The notes under the pieces: generated by a model
What the model saw: only the letters and a program-made list of their open reading frames with translations
The model's database searches: none
What the model was told of the DNA's origin: nothing
Assembly: GCF_049310025.1 (NCBI RefSeq)
Contig: NZ_JBJYKD010000002.1
Coordinates: forward strand, 102,343-166,342
DNA from: JBJYKD01 sp049310025
GTDB taxonomy: Bacteria > Bacillota > Thermosediminibacteria > Thermosediminibacterales > Tepidanaerobacteraceae
DNA length: 64,000 bases
Reading direction: 5' to 3'
Made by a program: the position numbers and the translations under genes
Part shown: in pieces, positions 50,109-58,548 of the stretch
How the letters are laid out: each line of letters opens with the position of its first letter
Position numbering within the stretch: the stretch's first letter is position 1

Positions 50109-51218
50109 TTATGGCTCATACCCGAACCTGCTAAAAAATTCTTCTTTCAGTTCGATTAAATAGTCTCCTTCGATGGCCTTTCGAATTTCTTTCATGAGAT
50201 TTAGCAAGAAGTATAAATTGTGAATCGTGGTAAGCCTTATGCCGAGCACTTCCTTCGCGTTGATGAGATGGCGGATATAAGCCCTTGTGTAGTTCCTGCA
50301 AACGTAGCAATCACATTCGGGATCCGGAGGAGAATAATCCCTGGCGTAGGCTGCGTTTCTAATAACCAATTTTCCATTTCTGGTAAAAATTGTACCGTTC
50401 CTGGCAATCCTTGTAGGCAAAACGCAATCGAACATGTCTATACCCCGAATTACCCCCTCGAAAATGGCATCAGGTGAACCAACACCCATTAAATACCGGG
50501 GCTTTTCCTCCGGCAGGAGAGGCACAGTGTAATCCAGTACTTTATACATTTCTTCTTTCGATTCACCTACGCTCAACCCACCCACGGCGTAACCCTTAAA
50601 ATCCATGGAAGTCAGGTCTTTTGCGCTCTTTACTCTAAGATCTCTGTACAATCCCCCCTGCACTATTCCGAAAAGAGTCTGGTTAGGATTCTTATGGGCC
50701 TTTTGGCACCGCTGCGCCCAGCGAGTGGTTCTCTCCACCGAGTTTTTAACATATTCATAATTTGCAGGATAGGGGATACATTCGTCGAAAGCCATTATAA
50801 TGTCGGCGCCAAGGGCATTTTGTATCTCTATAGACGTTTCGGGCCCTATAAAGTGCAGCGAACCGTCTATATGAGATCTAAAGGTAACTCCTTCCTCTCT
50901 AATCTCCCTTAATTCTCCCAGGCTGAATACTTGATAGCCGCCACTGTCTGTCAGAATTGGACCGTCCCAGTGCATAAATTTGTGAAGCCCTCCCGCCTCC
51001 TCCACTACCCTGTGGCCGGGCCTGAGATAAAGATGGTAGGTATTGCTTAAAATGATTCTCGCCCCGATATCTTTAAGTTCTTCGGGCGTCATGGTCTTAA
51101 CGGTGGCCTGGGTGCCCACCGGCATAAACACGGGTGTTTCAACGGTTCCATGAGGGGTTTCCAGCAGACCCAACCTCGCCCTGCCATCTTTTGTCCTTTT
51201 TATGACATTAAACCTCAC
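50109..51218 (-). CDS. tgt: tRNA-guanine transglycosylase
   Basis: A 369-residue TIM-barrel enzyme that swaps G34 for preQ1 in tRNA-Asp/Asn/His/Tyr. The TDSGGYQVFSL segment with substrate-binding Asp, nucleophile region PTRIARNG and zinc site CDCYVCRNYTRAYIRH are present. GTG start overlapping the previous stop (TAGTG). Part of queA-x-tgt-yajC. Confidence 0.97.
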   Translation of the reverse strand: MRFNVIKRTKDGRARLGLLETPHGTVETPVFMPVGTQATVKTMTPEELKDIGARIILSNTYHLYLRPGHRVVEEAGGLHKFMHWDGPILTDSGGYQVFSLGELREIREEGVTFRSHIDGSLHFIGPETSIEIQNALGADIIMAFDECIPYPANYEYVKNSVERTTRWAQRCQKAHKNPNQTLFGIVQGGLYRDLRVKSAKDLTSMDFKGYAVGGLSVGESKEEMYKVLDYTVPLLPEEKPRYLMGVGSPDAIFEGVIRGIDMFDCVLPTRIARNGTIFTRNGKLVIRNAAYARDYSPPDPECDCYVCRNYTRAYIRHLINAKEVLGIRLTTIHNLYFLLNLMKEIRKAIEGDYLIELKEEFFSRFGYEP

Positions 51219-51853
51219 TAGACATCATCCTCTTGTTGATTTTTTACCACAATCAGTTTTTCTATTAGATCATCTTCCATCGAGTATATAGAAATTTTCG
51301 CATCCGCCACTCTAAAGGTTTTCCCCACTTCGGGCTTTTCGCCACGTTCCCTGCAGAGGCGCGCCACCACTCCTCCAATGGTGTTGCCCAGGGTCTCGGG
51401 TATATTGACATTGACCAGCTCATTGACATCCCTGACCAGCATGGCGGAGTTAACTACGGTACCTTCCTCTACAAAAGACTTGCCAGGCGTAAAAACCTTA
51501 TTTATCGCGAAAAGACCCGCGATGGCCAGAATGCCCAGCAGTATATCCAGCATGGTCTTTGCTTCTATTATCATCTTCCTTGCGATGGCGTAAAGCAGAA
51601 CTTCTATTACGCTGGAGGGAGTATGCCTTACCAGCATAATCACCAGCTCCAGGCCGATGACCAGGGTTAACGTGTGACCGAGAAATGTCTGTAGCACCGG
51701 AAAGGTCTCCAGCGGAGGGGTTTCAAAAATTATTTTAAAATACCTGAATAAATCCGTAGAACCTATGATTACACCTATAACTATAAAGAGAGCTAGAACC
51801 GCTTCAAGGATAAAAACGCTTTTGACCATTTGTTCGGATACTTTACCCTTCAT
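51218..51853 (-). CDS. Membrane protein with C-terminal CorC/HlyC-like domain
   Basis: A 211-residue protein with four predicted membrane helices (about 9-31, 47-70, and around 85-125) resembling PsiE-type phosphate-starvation proteins, and a C-terminal soluble domain (about 135-210, VNIPETLGNTIGGVVARL, KTFRVADAKISI) like the transporter-associated CorC/HlyC domain. Function unknown. Inserted between queA and tgt, which usually adjoin; overlap with tgt indicates coupling. ATG at 51853 with GGGGGTG upstream. Confidence 0.7.
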   Translation of the reverse strand: MKGKVSEQMVKSVFILEAVLALFIVIGVIIGSTDLFRYFKIIFETPPLETFPVLQTFLGHTLTLVIGLELVIMLVRHTPSSVIEVLLYAIARKMIIEAKTMLDILLGILAIAGLFAINKVFTPGKSFVEEGTVVNSAMLVRDVNELVNVNIPETLGNTIGGVVARLCRERGEKPEVGKTFRVADAKISIYSMEDDLIEKLIVVKNQQEDDV

Positions 51854-51863
51854 AAAACACCCC

Positions 51864-52889
51864 CTATATGATAAGCATGGCATCACCAAAGCTGTAAAAC
51901 CTGTATTTTTTATTTATGGCCTCTTCATAGGCTCTGAATACCTTTTCCTTTCCCGCAAAGGCGCAGACCAGCATTATCAAAGTGGATTCCGGGAGGTGAA
52001 AATTTGTGACAAGGCCGTCTATGGCCTTAAACCTGTACCCGGGGTAAATAAAAATATCAGACCAGCCGCTTTTCGGCTGTATCTTACCGTTTTCATCCGC
52101 TACCGTCTCAAGGGTCCTGGTAGAGGTGGTTCCGACGGCTATAACCCTGCGCCCTTTTTCCCTGGCCGAATTTATTTTTTGGGCGGCTTCGCTGCTTACT
52201 TCGTAATACTCGGCGTGCATTTTATGCTCTTCTATGTTTTTTACTCTGACGGGTCTAAACGTGCCGAGCCCTACGTGGAGTGTAATATAAGCTGTTTCCA
52301 CGCCTTTATTTGTTATCCCGGCGAGCAAATCCCTGGTAAAGTGTAGCCCCGCCGTCGGAGCCGCCGCGGAACCGGGATAACGGGCGTATACGGTCTGGTA
52401 GCGATCTTTATCTTTTAGTTTCTTTTTGATGTAAGGTGGCACGGGCATCTGGCCCAATTCATCCAGCACCTGCTCAAAAATTCCATCATAATAGAATTCG
52501 GCAATCCTGCCTCCTGCGTCGGTATAATCTATAATTCTGGCTCTTAAACGCCCGTCTCCAAAAATGATTTCACTGCCTGCCTTAGCCCTTCGGCCGGGTT
52601 TAACCAGTATTTCCCACATGTCTTTGCCTGTCCTCTTCAACAAGACGAACTCAACTTTCCCTCCGGTATCTTTACGGGTTCCTACCAGCCTTGCCGGTAT
52701 GACTTTCGTATCGTTTAACACCAGACAATCGCCGGGCTCGAGATATTCGATTATATCCTCAAAAATTCTATGTTCTATCGCCCCGTCGTTTTTATGCAGT
52801 ACGAGCAACCTTGATTTGGACCTGTCTTCAAGCGGTTCCTGGGCTATCAAATCTTCGGGCAGATGATAATAAAATTCCTTTAATTCCAT
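51864..52889 (-). CDS. queA: S-adenosylmethionine:tRNA ribosyltransferase-isomerase
   Basis: A 341-residue enzyme converting preQ1-tRNA to epoxyqueuosine-tRNA. The N-terminus MELKEFYYHLPEDLIAQEPLE, the NDTKVIPARL and PTAGLHFT motifs and the C-terminal NFHLPESTLIMLVCAFAG segment are all canonical. ATG at 52889 fits the family; a GTG three codons earlier is possible. Confidence 0.96.
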   Translation of the reverse strand: MELKEFYYHLPEDLIAQEPLEDRSKSRLLVLHKNDGAIEHRIFEDIIEYLEPGDCLVLNDTKVIPARLVGTRKDTGGKVEFVLLKRTGKDMWEILVKPGRRAKAGSEIIFGDGRLRARIIDYTDAGGRIAEFYYDGIFEQVLDELGQMPVPPYIKKKLKDKDRYQTVYARYPGSAAAPTAGLHFTRDLLAGITNKGVETAYITLHVGLGTFRPVRVKNIEEHKMHAEYYEVSSEAAQKINSAREKGRRVIAVGTTSTRTLETVADENGKIQPKSGWSDIFIYPGYRFKAIDGLVTNFHLPESTLIMLVCAFAGKEKVFRAYEEAINKKYRFYSFGDAMLII

Positions 52890-52912
52890 CGGATGCACTT
52901 CTTTCCAAGCTG

Positions 52913-54469
52913 TTATTTTATTTCCACATTTTTGTAATAGTGTTGCAATATCTCTATATAATTATACCCTTTTTGTGCCATTGCCCTGGCCCCCAACTGG
53001 CTCATGCCCACTCCATGGCCGTAGCCCCTGCCTACCAGCTTATAATCGCCTGACGAATTAGTTACGGTTCTTAATCCATCGGCCCCAGCCAGGTAAACGG
53101 TATCCGCCGAAATGTAAAGGCGGCCGTTTTCGTTTATGGCGTATTTTCCTTTTAACGGCACCCTGCTTTGTCCTGTGCTGCTTTCCAGTATCATATATAA
53201 ATCGGAACCTCCCGTAATATCAAAAAGGGTGCTCTTCAATTGCAATACATTTCTTATCTCTGAAGACGACAGGACTTTTTGTCCCAAACTTGCGGAAAGT
53301 AAAATCTTTTTGACTCTACCCGAAGGGCTCCTCTCGAGCACTGAAATGCTCCGGACTTCACCTATGGATATTGCCATATCCGCTAGCCTTTTGCTGAGTT
53401 CCTGCAAAGACAGGTTTACTTCCCACCTCTGAGTGGAATCTTCGACAAAGGTATCCTCCATACCCTTTAAATAGGGTAAATCAAATCCGAATACCTCTGC
53501 ACTGTCTTCGGTAACGCCGCCGCTGTCGGCGTGATACATGGCCAGAATAGGCTTTTGGTCGTACAAGATCAGTTGACCGCGTGTTTCGTCAACAGCTCTG
53601 TTGGTGAGTTTATTTTCGACGTCATAACCGCCGTAAACCTGGTCCCCATTTCCCGCGCTAACATCGAACCCAAATTTTTGCATTTTTGAAAGGTTGTATA
53701 CGGCGTAAGTTCTGGACGCCACCGCCTGCGCTTTCAGCGCCTCCATCGGCCAGTTAGGAGGCATTTCAGTAGGAACAACTCCGTACAGGTATTCTTCCAG
53801 CCCAAGTTCGTTTACCGCCGTTATCTTTCCTTTATCGGAGGGCAAAAACTCGATTATCCCCCTGTACCTGCGGCCGTTTAACGAGATCAGACCGGACTCC
53901 ACCGTGCCTGCCACAAATACGGGGCTGTCCATTTTGAGTGGCAGAATAATTTTTTTTGAATCCGCACTGCCGGTGATTTCAATTAGGTCGGCAGAACTTC
54001 CAGAAGAAGCGTTCCGGGATACTTTTTCCATTACAGCCCACTGGCCGTCAAAAAAGAGGTAAGCCTGCTCCCGCCTTGAAAGCAGCTTTTCTAAAATTCC
54101 CAAAGCCTCTTCCATATTTTTTATATTTCCCGCGACCACTGAAAAATCCTCAGAGTCCCTTGCGAAAACGTCCACCACTTCGTCATTGATGTTAAGAACC
54201 GGAACCAATTCTTTTCCCCTTTTAAACCCCACTGTAAAGCTTTTCTCCGATGCCAATCGATAGGAACCTTTCGCCGTGGCGCCATAAAATAGGCCCACCC
54301 TTATGGTGGAGGGTGTCATCACGGCGGACTCACCGCGGGCAGGTACCGCTTTCACTGCAAAAAAGAGGATGAAAATAAAAAGAACGACTGGTCCAACGGC
54401 CGGGTACCGCCCCGTCATTTTTACCGTGAAAAGACCTTTTGTATACCAATCAAGTAAAAGCTTTTTCAT
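52913..54469 (-). CDS. SpoIID/LytB domain protein
   Basis: A 518-residue exported protein. An N-terminal membrane anchor (about 24-45) precedes a SPOR-like/unknown region (about 55-200) and a SpoIID domain (about 215-515) with TEMPPNWPMEALKAQAVASR (in parts; catalytic Glu), YHADSGGVTED and the C-terminal RGYGHGVGMSQLGA. SpoIID is a lytic transglycosylase for engulfment; this longer protein may be a SpoIID paralogue rather than the engulfment enzyme itself. ATG at 54469; upstream GTG/TTG also possible. Confidence 0.88.
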   Translation of the reverse strand: MKKLLLDWYTKGLFTVKMTGRYPAVGPVVLFIFILFFAVKAVPARGESAVMTPSTIRVGLFYGATAKGSYRLASEKSFTVGFKRGKELVPVLNINDEVVDVFARDSEDFSVVAGNIKNMEEALGILEKLLSRREQAYLFFDGQWAVMEKVSRNASSGSSADLIEITGSADSKKIILPLKMDSPVFVAGTVESGLISLNGRRYRGIIEFLPSDKGKITAVNELGLEEYLYGVVPTEMPPNWPMEALKAQAVASRTYAVYNLSKMQKFGFDVSAGNGDQVYGGYDVENKLTNRAVDETRGQLILYDQKPILAMYHADSGGVTEDSAEVFGFDLPYLKGMEDTFVEDSTQRWEVNLSLQELSKRLADMAISIGEVRSISVLERSPSGRVKKILLSASLGQKVLSSSEIRNVLQLKSTLFDITGGSDLYMILESSTGQSRVPLKGKYAINENGRLYISADTVYLAGADGLRTVTNSSGDYKLVGRGYGHGVGMSQLGARAMAQKGYNYIEILQHYYKNVEIK

Positions 54470-54551
54470 TAACACCAAGACCCCCTGAAAAAGGCATAAC
54501 AGTATTGCTTTATTTACTTTTCTTTTGCTGCCTCAGCACATACTTTTTATT

Positions 54552-54764
54552 TTACCTTCGAAAAAGGCTGAATATCACAGTGAGTATTATGCTCAGAATT
54601 ATGCTTGTGGCGAGTGGAAAATAAAAGGTAAAATTACCTTTTTTTACAACTATGTCGCCGGGCAACCTGCCTATCCCTATATTTGAGCCCAAGAGAAATA
54701 TTCCGCCAATCGCTATCAAAAATACGCCCATCATTATGAGAATTTTCCCGAAGGAATTGAGCAT
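54552..54764 (-). CDS. DUF2905 family membrane protein
   Basis: A 70-residue protein of two membrane helices (about 6-26 and 46-68) with the family core GRLPGDIVVKKGNFTFYFPL. Function unknown. It is a common neighbour of ruvAB/queA in Firmicutes and lies 13 bases after ruvB. Confidence 0.9.
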   Translation of the reverse strand: MLNSFGKILIMMGVFLIAIGGIFLLGSNIGIGRLPGDIVVKKGNFTFYFPLATSIILSIILTVIFSLFRR

Positions 54765-54777
54765 AACATACCTCCCG

Positions 54778-55788
54778 CTATTGTTTCTTTATCCCAAGAT
54801 GTTCATAGGCCCTGTCAGAAAGGACTCTGCCTCTGGAGGTCCTGAAAATGTACCCTTCTTGGATAAGATAGGGTTCGTACAAATCTTCTATGGTCGAGAT
54901 CTCTTCGTTCAGGGCGGCGGCAATGCTTTCTATCCCTACGGGCCCTCCATTGAACTTTTCCGCGATGGTCAAAAGCAGCCGCCGGTCGTTTTGATCCAGG
55001 CCGTTAGAATCAATCTCCAGCAGTTTCAAGCCTTCCTCCGCAATATCCGGCGTGATAACGCCATCTCCCTTAACCTGAGCGTAATCCCTCACTCGTTTTA
55101 AAAGGCGGTTGGCTATTCTGGGGGTTCCTCGGGAACACCCGGCTATTTTTTCCGCCGCCTTCTCCTCTATCGGCACGTTGAGTATTCTGGCGGATCTAAG
55201 TAAAATATCAATCAGCTCCTGTTTATTATAAAAATTGAGTCGAAGGCTCACTCCGAAGCGGTCCCGCAGAGGCGATGTCAAAAGACCCGCCTTTGTAGTG
55301 GCTCCCACCAGAGTAAAAGGGCTCAAATTAAGCCTGATAGACCGGGCGCTGGGCCCCTTTCCGATCATTATGTCGAGAGCAAAATCCTCCATGGCCGGGT
55401 ATAAAATTTCTTCTATGCTGGGGTGGAGGCGATGGATTTCATCGATAAATAATAAGTCTCTTTCACCCAGATTGGTCAGTATCGCCGCAAGATCTCCCGG
55501 CCGCTCGATGGCGGGGCCGGAAGTTATCCTTATGTTTACACCCAACTCGCGCGCTATAATGTAAGCCAGCGTTGTCTTGCCCAGACCCGGAGGACCGTAT
55601 AACAGAACGTGATCCAGAGCCTCCTGCCTCATCAGAGCGGCTTTGACATATATCTTAAGATTTTCTTTAACCTGCTCCTGGCCTATGTATTCGTCAAAAT
55701 TAAGCGGCCTCAAATCCTTTTCATATTCCAGTTCCTCACTGTTTTTTAAAACGGGTGTGACCATTCGTTCTTTCATCATAAATATCAC
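54778..55788 (-). CDS. ruvB: Holliday junction branch migration helicase RuvB
   Basis: A 336-residue AAA+ motor. Walker A GPPGLGKTTLAYI (about 60-72), Walker B LLFIDEIHRL, sensor/arginine finger SPLRDRFGVSLRL, and C-terminal winged helix with RTSRGRVLSDRAYEHLG. ATG at 55788 or slightly downstream. Four bases from ruvA. Confidence 0.97.
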   Translation of the reverse strand: MIFMMKERMVTPVLKNSEELEYEKDLRPLNFDEYIGQEQVKENLKIYVKAALMRQEALDHVLLYGPPGLGKTTLAYIIARELGVNIRITSGPAIERPGDLAAILTNLGERDLLFIDEIHRLHPSIEEILYPAMEDFALDIMIGKGPSARSIRLNLSPFTLVGATTKAGLLTSPLRDRFGVSLRLNFYNKQELIDILLRSARILNVPIEEKAAEKIAGCSRGTPRIANRLLKRVRDYAQVKGDGVITPDIAEEGLKLLEIDSNGLDQNDRRLLLTIAEKFNGGPVGIESIAAALNEEISTIEDLYEPYLIQEGYIFRTSRGRVLSDRAYEHLGIKKQ

Positions 55789-55792
55789 CCTT

Positions 55793-56368
55793 CTACCTGG
55801 ACAATTTCTTTAAGGCTTTTGTAACAATTTCTTCTACTGAATTTCCGGTATTATCGATTAAAGCCAGTTGTATTTCGCCTGGATTAAATCCCAGAGACAT
55901 GAGGACTTCCCTGGCTTCGTACAAAGCGTCCCCGCTTTCGGATTTCCCCGCTTCCACGGGCAGGTCTTTTACGCTGTCTTTCAAATCTATTATTATCTTT
56001 TGCGCCGTTTTTTTTCCGATTCCGGGCACTGAAACAAGGGTTTTCACATCTTCGGATAAAATACAGGCTTTTAATTTTGCCACATCAATCAGCGAAAGAA
56101 TGGATATGGCCGCTTTGGGGCCGATCCCAGACACCCTGTTCAACAGCATAAATGCCCGCCTCTCCAAGATATCGAAAAAACCTATAAGTTCTATCGTTTC
56201 TTCTTTTATTATCATGTAGGTGTACAGCTTTATTTCTTGCCCATTCATGGTTTTTATCCTGTTGTAAGTATGCAGGGATATGGTTAGCCTCAATCCCCAG
56301 CCGCCGGTCTCTATGACGGCGAAATTTGGCTCCAATTCTATCAGCGTTCCTCTAATGTAATCCAGCAT
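55793..56368 (-). CDS. ruvA: Holliday junction DNA-binding protein RuvA
   Basis: A 191-residue protein with OB domain (MLDYIRGTLIELEPNFAVIE start), two helix-hairpin-helix motifs (LLNRVSGIGPKAAISIL and VSVPGIGKKTAQKII) and a C-terminal UBA-like domain (ALYEAREVLMSLGF) that contacts RuvB. Lies 2 bases after ruvC. Confidence 0.97.
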   Translation of the reverse strand: MLDYIRGTLIELEPNFAVIETGGWGLRLTISLHTYNRIKTMNGQEIKLYTYMIIKEETIELIGFFDILERRAFMLLNRVSGIGPKAAISILSLIDVAKLKACILSEDVKTLVSVPGIGKKTAQKIIIDLKDSVKDLPVEAGKSESGDALYEAREVLMSLGFNPGEIQLALIDNTGNSVEEIVTKALKKLSR

Positions 56369-56370
56369 TT

Positions 56371-56874
56371 TTAAAACCTCTTTGCACTATTGAATAGACT
56401 GTTTATCCTGCTTGAGTTTAAATGGCACAGAGCGGCGGCCAGCGCATCAGCCGCGTCGTCCGGTTTGGGTATGCTGTCCAGATGGAGAAGTACTCTAATC
56501 ATTTCCTGCACCTGATGTTTGTCCGCCCTCCCGTAGCCCACCACAGCCTGTTTTACCTGCAATGGGGTATACTCAAAAACTTCAATATTCAACAAAGAGG
56601 CGGCCAGAATGGCAACACCCCTTGCCTGTCCCACCGTAATTATGGTTTTTGCATTTTTATTGTAAAAGAGTTCTTCCACGGCAATGGCGTCGGGTTTATA
56701 CTTCCGCATTAAATCAAGATAACCTTTATAAATACACTTTAACCTCTGGGGAATCGAAAGATTGGTATCGGTTTTTATAACCCCATATTCCACGACGGTG
56801 TACCCGTTATCCTTACCCTCGACGAAGCCGAAACCGCTTATGGCAATCCCCGGGTCTATACCCATAATTAACAT
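56371..56874 (-). CDS. ruvC: Holliday junction resolvase RuvC
   Basis: A 167-residue RNase H-fold endonuclease. First acidic residue in MGIDPGIAISGFG, Glu in AVEELFYNKNAKT, and the C-terminal DDAADALAAALCH pair. Resolves junctions moved by RuvAB. First of the ruvC-ruvA-ruvB operon, divergent from nothing and preceded by the bofC-like gene on the same strand. Confidence 0.97.
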   Translation of the reverse strand: MLIMGIDPGIAISGFGFVEGKDNGYTVVEYGVIKTDTNLSIPQRLKCIYKGYLDLMRKYKPDAIAVEELFYNKNAKTIITVGQARGVAILAASLLNIEVFEYTPLQVKQAVVGYGRADKHQVQEMIRVLLHLDSIPKPDDAADALAAALCHLNSSRINSLFNSAKRF

Positions 56875-56955
56875 AAAATCACCCTTAAAGTTTATTCTAC
56901 ATCCAAGGGTGATTTCCTTTTTTTAAAAAACATTTAATTTTATATAGAGGAGCCC

Positions 56956-57516
56956 TTAATTTGTCAATCCTTCCCTGATTTTTAAAAATTCTTCCCTTCC
57001 TGTGATAATCAGGCCCTTTTCCAGAAGATTGCGGTCTTCCTCCCGCAGGGTATCGGCCAGAATGTCGGTTTTCTCTATAACTTTTGACGCCACACCCGGT
57101 ATGCCCTGGAACAGGGCTACATAACCGTCTTTTAAACCGATGTAATAATGTTCATTGCAAATGTCGTCCACCTGTTTTCTTAATATAACCTCTTCGGATG
57201 TAAAACTTCGAATTTCCCAGCCGGCCATTTCCTGCTCCAGTTGCGCTCTGGTAAAACCTTCATATTTTTCAGGGGCCGTTTCCTCGCTTTTAATCTCATG
57301 CCCGCATTTTGAATAAAAAATTACAAACACAAATTTTGCTCCGGTTTTCAGTTTTGTCTCCGGAGTGAAATTCGCTTCCTCTTCCTCGCCGCGATTCTGA
57401 TTTATATCCGGACTTGGTTCTCGCAATGATACAAAGGTTTTAAAATAACCGTATCCAAAGCTGAGAACCGCAAAAACCAAAATAAAGATTATATACCTAA
57501 ATAATTTTTTAGGCAT
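56956..57516 (-). CDS. BofC C-terminal domain protein
   Basis: A 186-residue exported protein: N-terminal membrane helix (about 7-25), a linker rich in Glu, and the BofC C-terminal domain (about 120-180, YIGLKDGYVALFQGIPG). BofC, made in the forespore, restrains the SpoIVB signal that triggers pro-SigK processing. A sigma-G-type promoter upstream supports forespore expression, and sigK is in the same window. Confidence 0.85.
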   Translation of the reverse strand: MPKKLFRYIIFILVFAVLSFGYGYFKTFVSLREPSPDINQNRGEEEEANFTPETKLKTGAKFVFVIFYSKCGHEIKSEETAPEKYEGFTRAQLEQEMAGWEIRSFTSEEVILRKQVDDICNEHYYIGLKDGYVALFQGIPGVASKVIEKTDILADTLREEDRNLLEKGLIITGREEFLKIREGLTN

Positions 57517-57546
57517 ACTTATTCCTCCCTGTACTCTTCGGATGAA

Positions 57547-57577
57547 TAGTATGCCCTTAAAATAACATTATTATACA
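57547..57577 (-). promoter_or_regulatory. Sigma-G/F-type promoter of the bofC-like gene
   Basis: On the minus strand -10 CATACTA (57547-57553) matches the sigma-G consensus exactly and TGTATA (57572-57577) fits the GYATA -35, with an 18-base spacer. The start codon at 57516 follows an AGGGAGG ribosome binding site. Confidence 0.65.
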
Positions 57578-57636
57578 TTATTACTCTTTACAAGACGGCT
57601 CTTAAGCCTTCACCGCTCTCCCAAAAGACGGCATTT

Positions 57637-58380
57637 TCAATCATCTTCCACATCTTCTGGCATTTCAAGATTATGATATACATTCTGGACATCATCATGT
57701 TCTTCCAGGGCATCCAGCAGGCGTTCCAGACTTTCGCTTTCCTTGCCCGATAAAGTTATGGTGGTTTTTGGCAAATAAGTGATTTCTGCGGAAGACAGAG
57801 CTATATTGCTGCTCTCCAGTGCTTTTTTTACGGCCTCGAACTGTTCGGGACTGGTGGTTATCTCTATGGAATCATCCTGTTCTTCCACATCATCCGCCCC
57901 GGCATCGATGGCCGATATCATGATGTCATCCACACTGATATTTTCACTTTTCTCTATTATTATTAACCCTTTCTTTTCAAACATCCATGCCACGCAACCC
58001 GCTTCACCGAGGTTCCCGCCGTATTTGTCGAACAAGTGTCTTAGTTCTCCGGCGGTGCGATTTCTGTTATCCGTGGTAACTTCCAGCAAAATCGCAACGC
58101 CGCCGGGCCCGTAACCTTCATACATGATTTCCTCATAATCGGCGCCGCCTAGCTCTCCACTGCCTCTTTTTATGGCCCTCATTATGTTTTCATTGGGCAT
58201 ATTGACCTCTTTCGCTTTTTCAATGATATCTTTAAGCCTGGAGTTGGCATTAGGGTCCGGACCGCCTTCTCTAACGGCCACGATAATCATCTTGCTGAAC
58301 TTGGTATAAATCTTTCCTTTTTGCGCATCCATCTTTGCCTTTTTGTGCTTGATATTAGCCCACTTTGAGTGGCCGGACAT
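57637..58380 (-). CDS. yebC: YebC/PmpR family protein
   Basis: A 247-residue three-domain protein with the diagnostic start MSGHSKWANIKHKKAKMDAQ (in part), NENIMRAIKRGSG and YEGYGPGGVAILLE. Formerly called transcriptional regulators; recent work links YebC proteins to translation of proline-rich stretches. Conserved neighbour of ruvCAB. ATG at 58380 with GGAGG 6 bases upstream. Confidence 0.95.
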   Translation of the reverse strand: MSGHSKWANIKHKKAKMDAQKGKIYTKFSKMIIVAVREGGPDPNANSRLKDIIEKAKEVNMPNENIMRAIKRGSGELGGADYEEIMYEGYGPGGVAILLEVTTDNRNRTAGELRHLFDKYGGNLGEAGCVAWMFEKKGLIIIEKSENISVDDIMISAIDAGADDVEEQDDSIEITTSPEQFEAVKKALESSNIALSSAEITYLPKTTITLSGKESESLERLLDALEEHDDVQNVYHNLEMPEDVEDD

Positions 58381-58548
58381 TTTCATCCTCCCCCTTTCTT
58401 AAACGAATTCCTCAATTATTTTAGCATAAATCGGCCATATTGAAAAGAAGGATGGCGTTTTGATGGCTTTCACGTTCTCTCCGGTTGAGTTCCATGCTTC
58501 TTTTGCAGGATTAATCGGGCCAGGGACCCACTGTGGGAGGTTGTCCGA

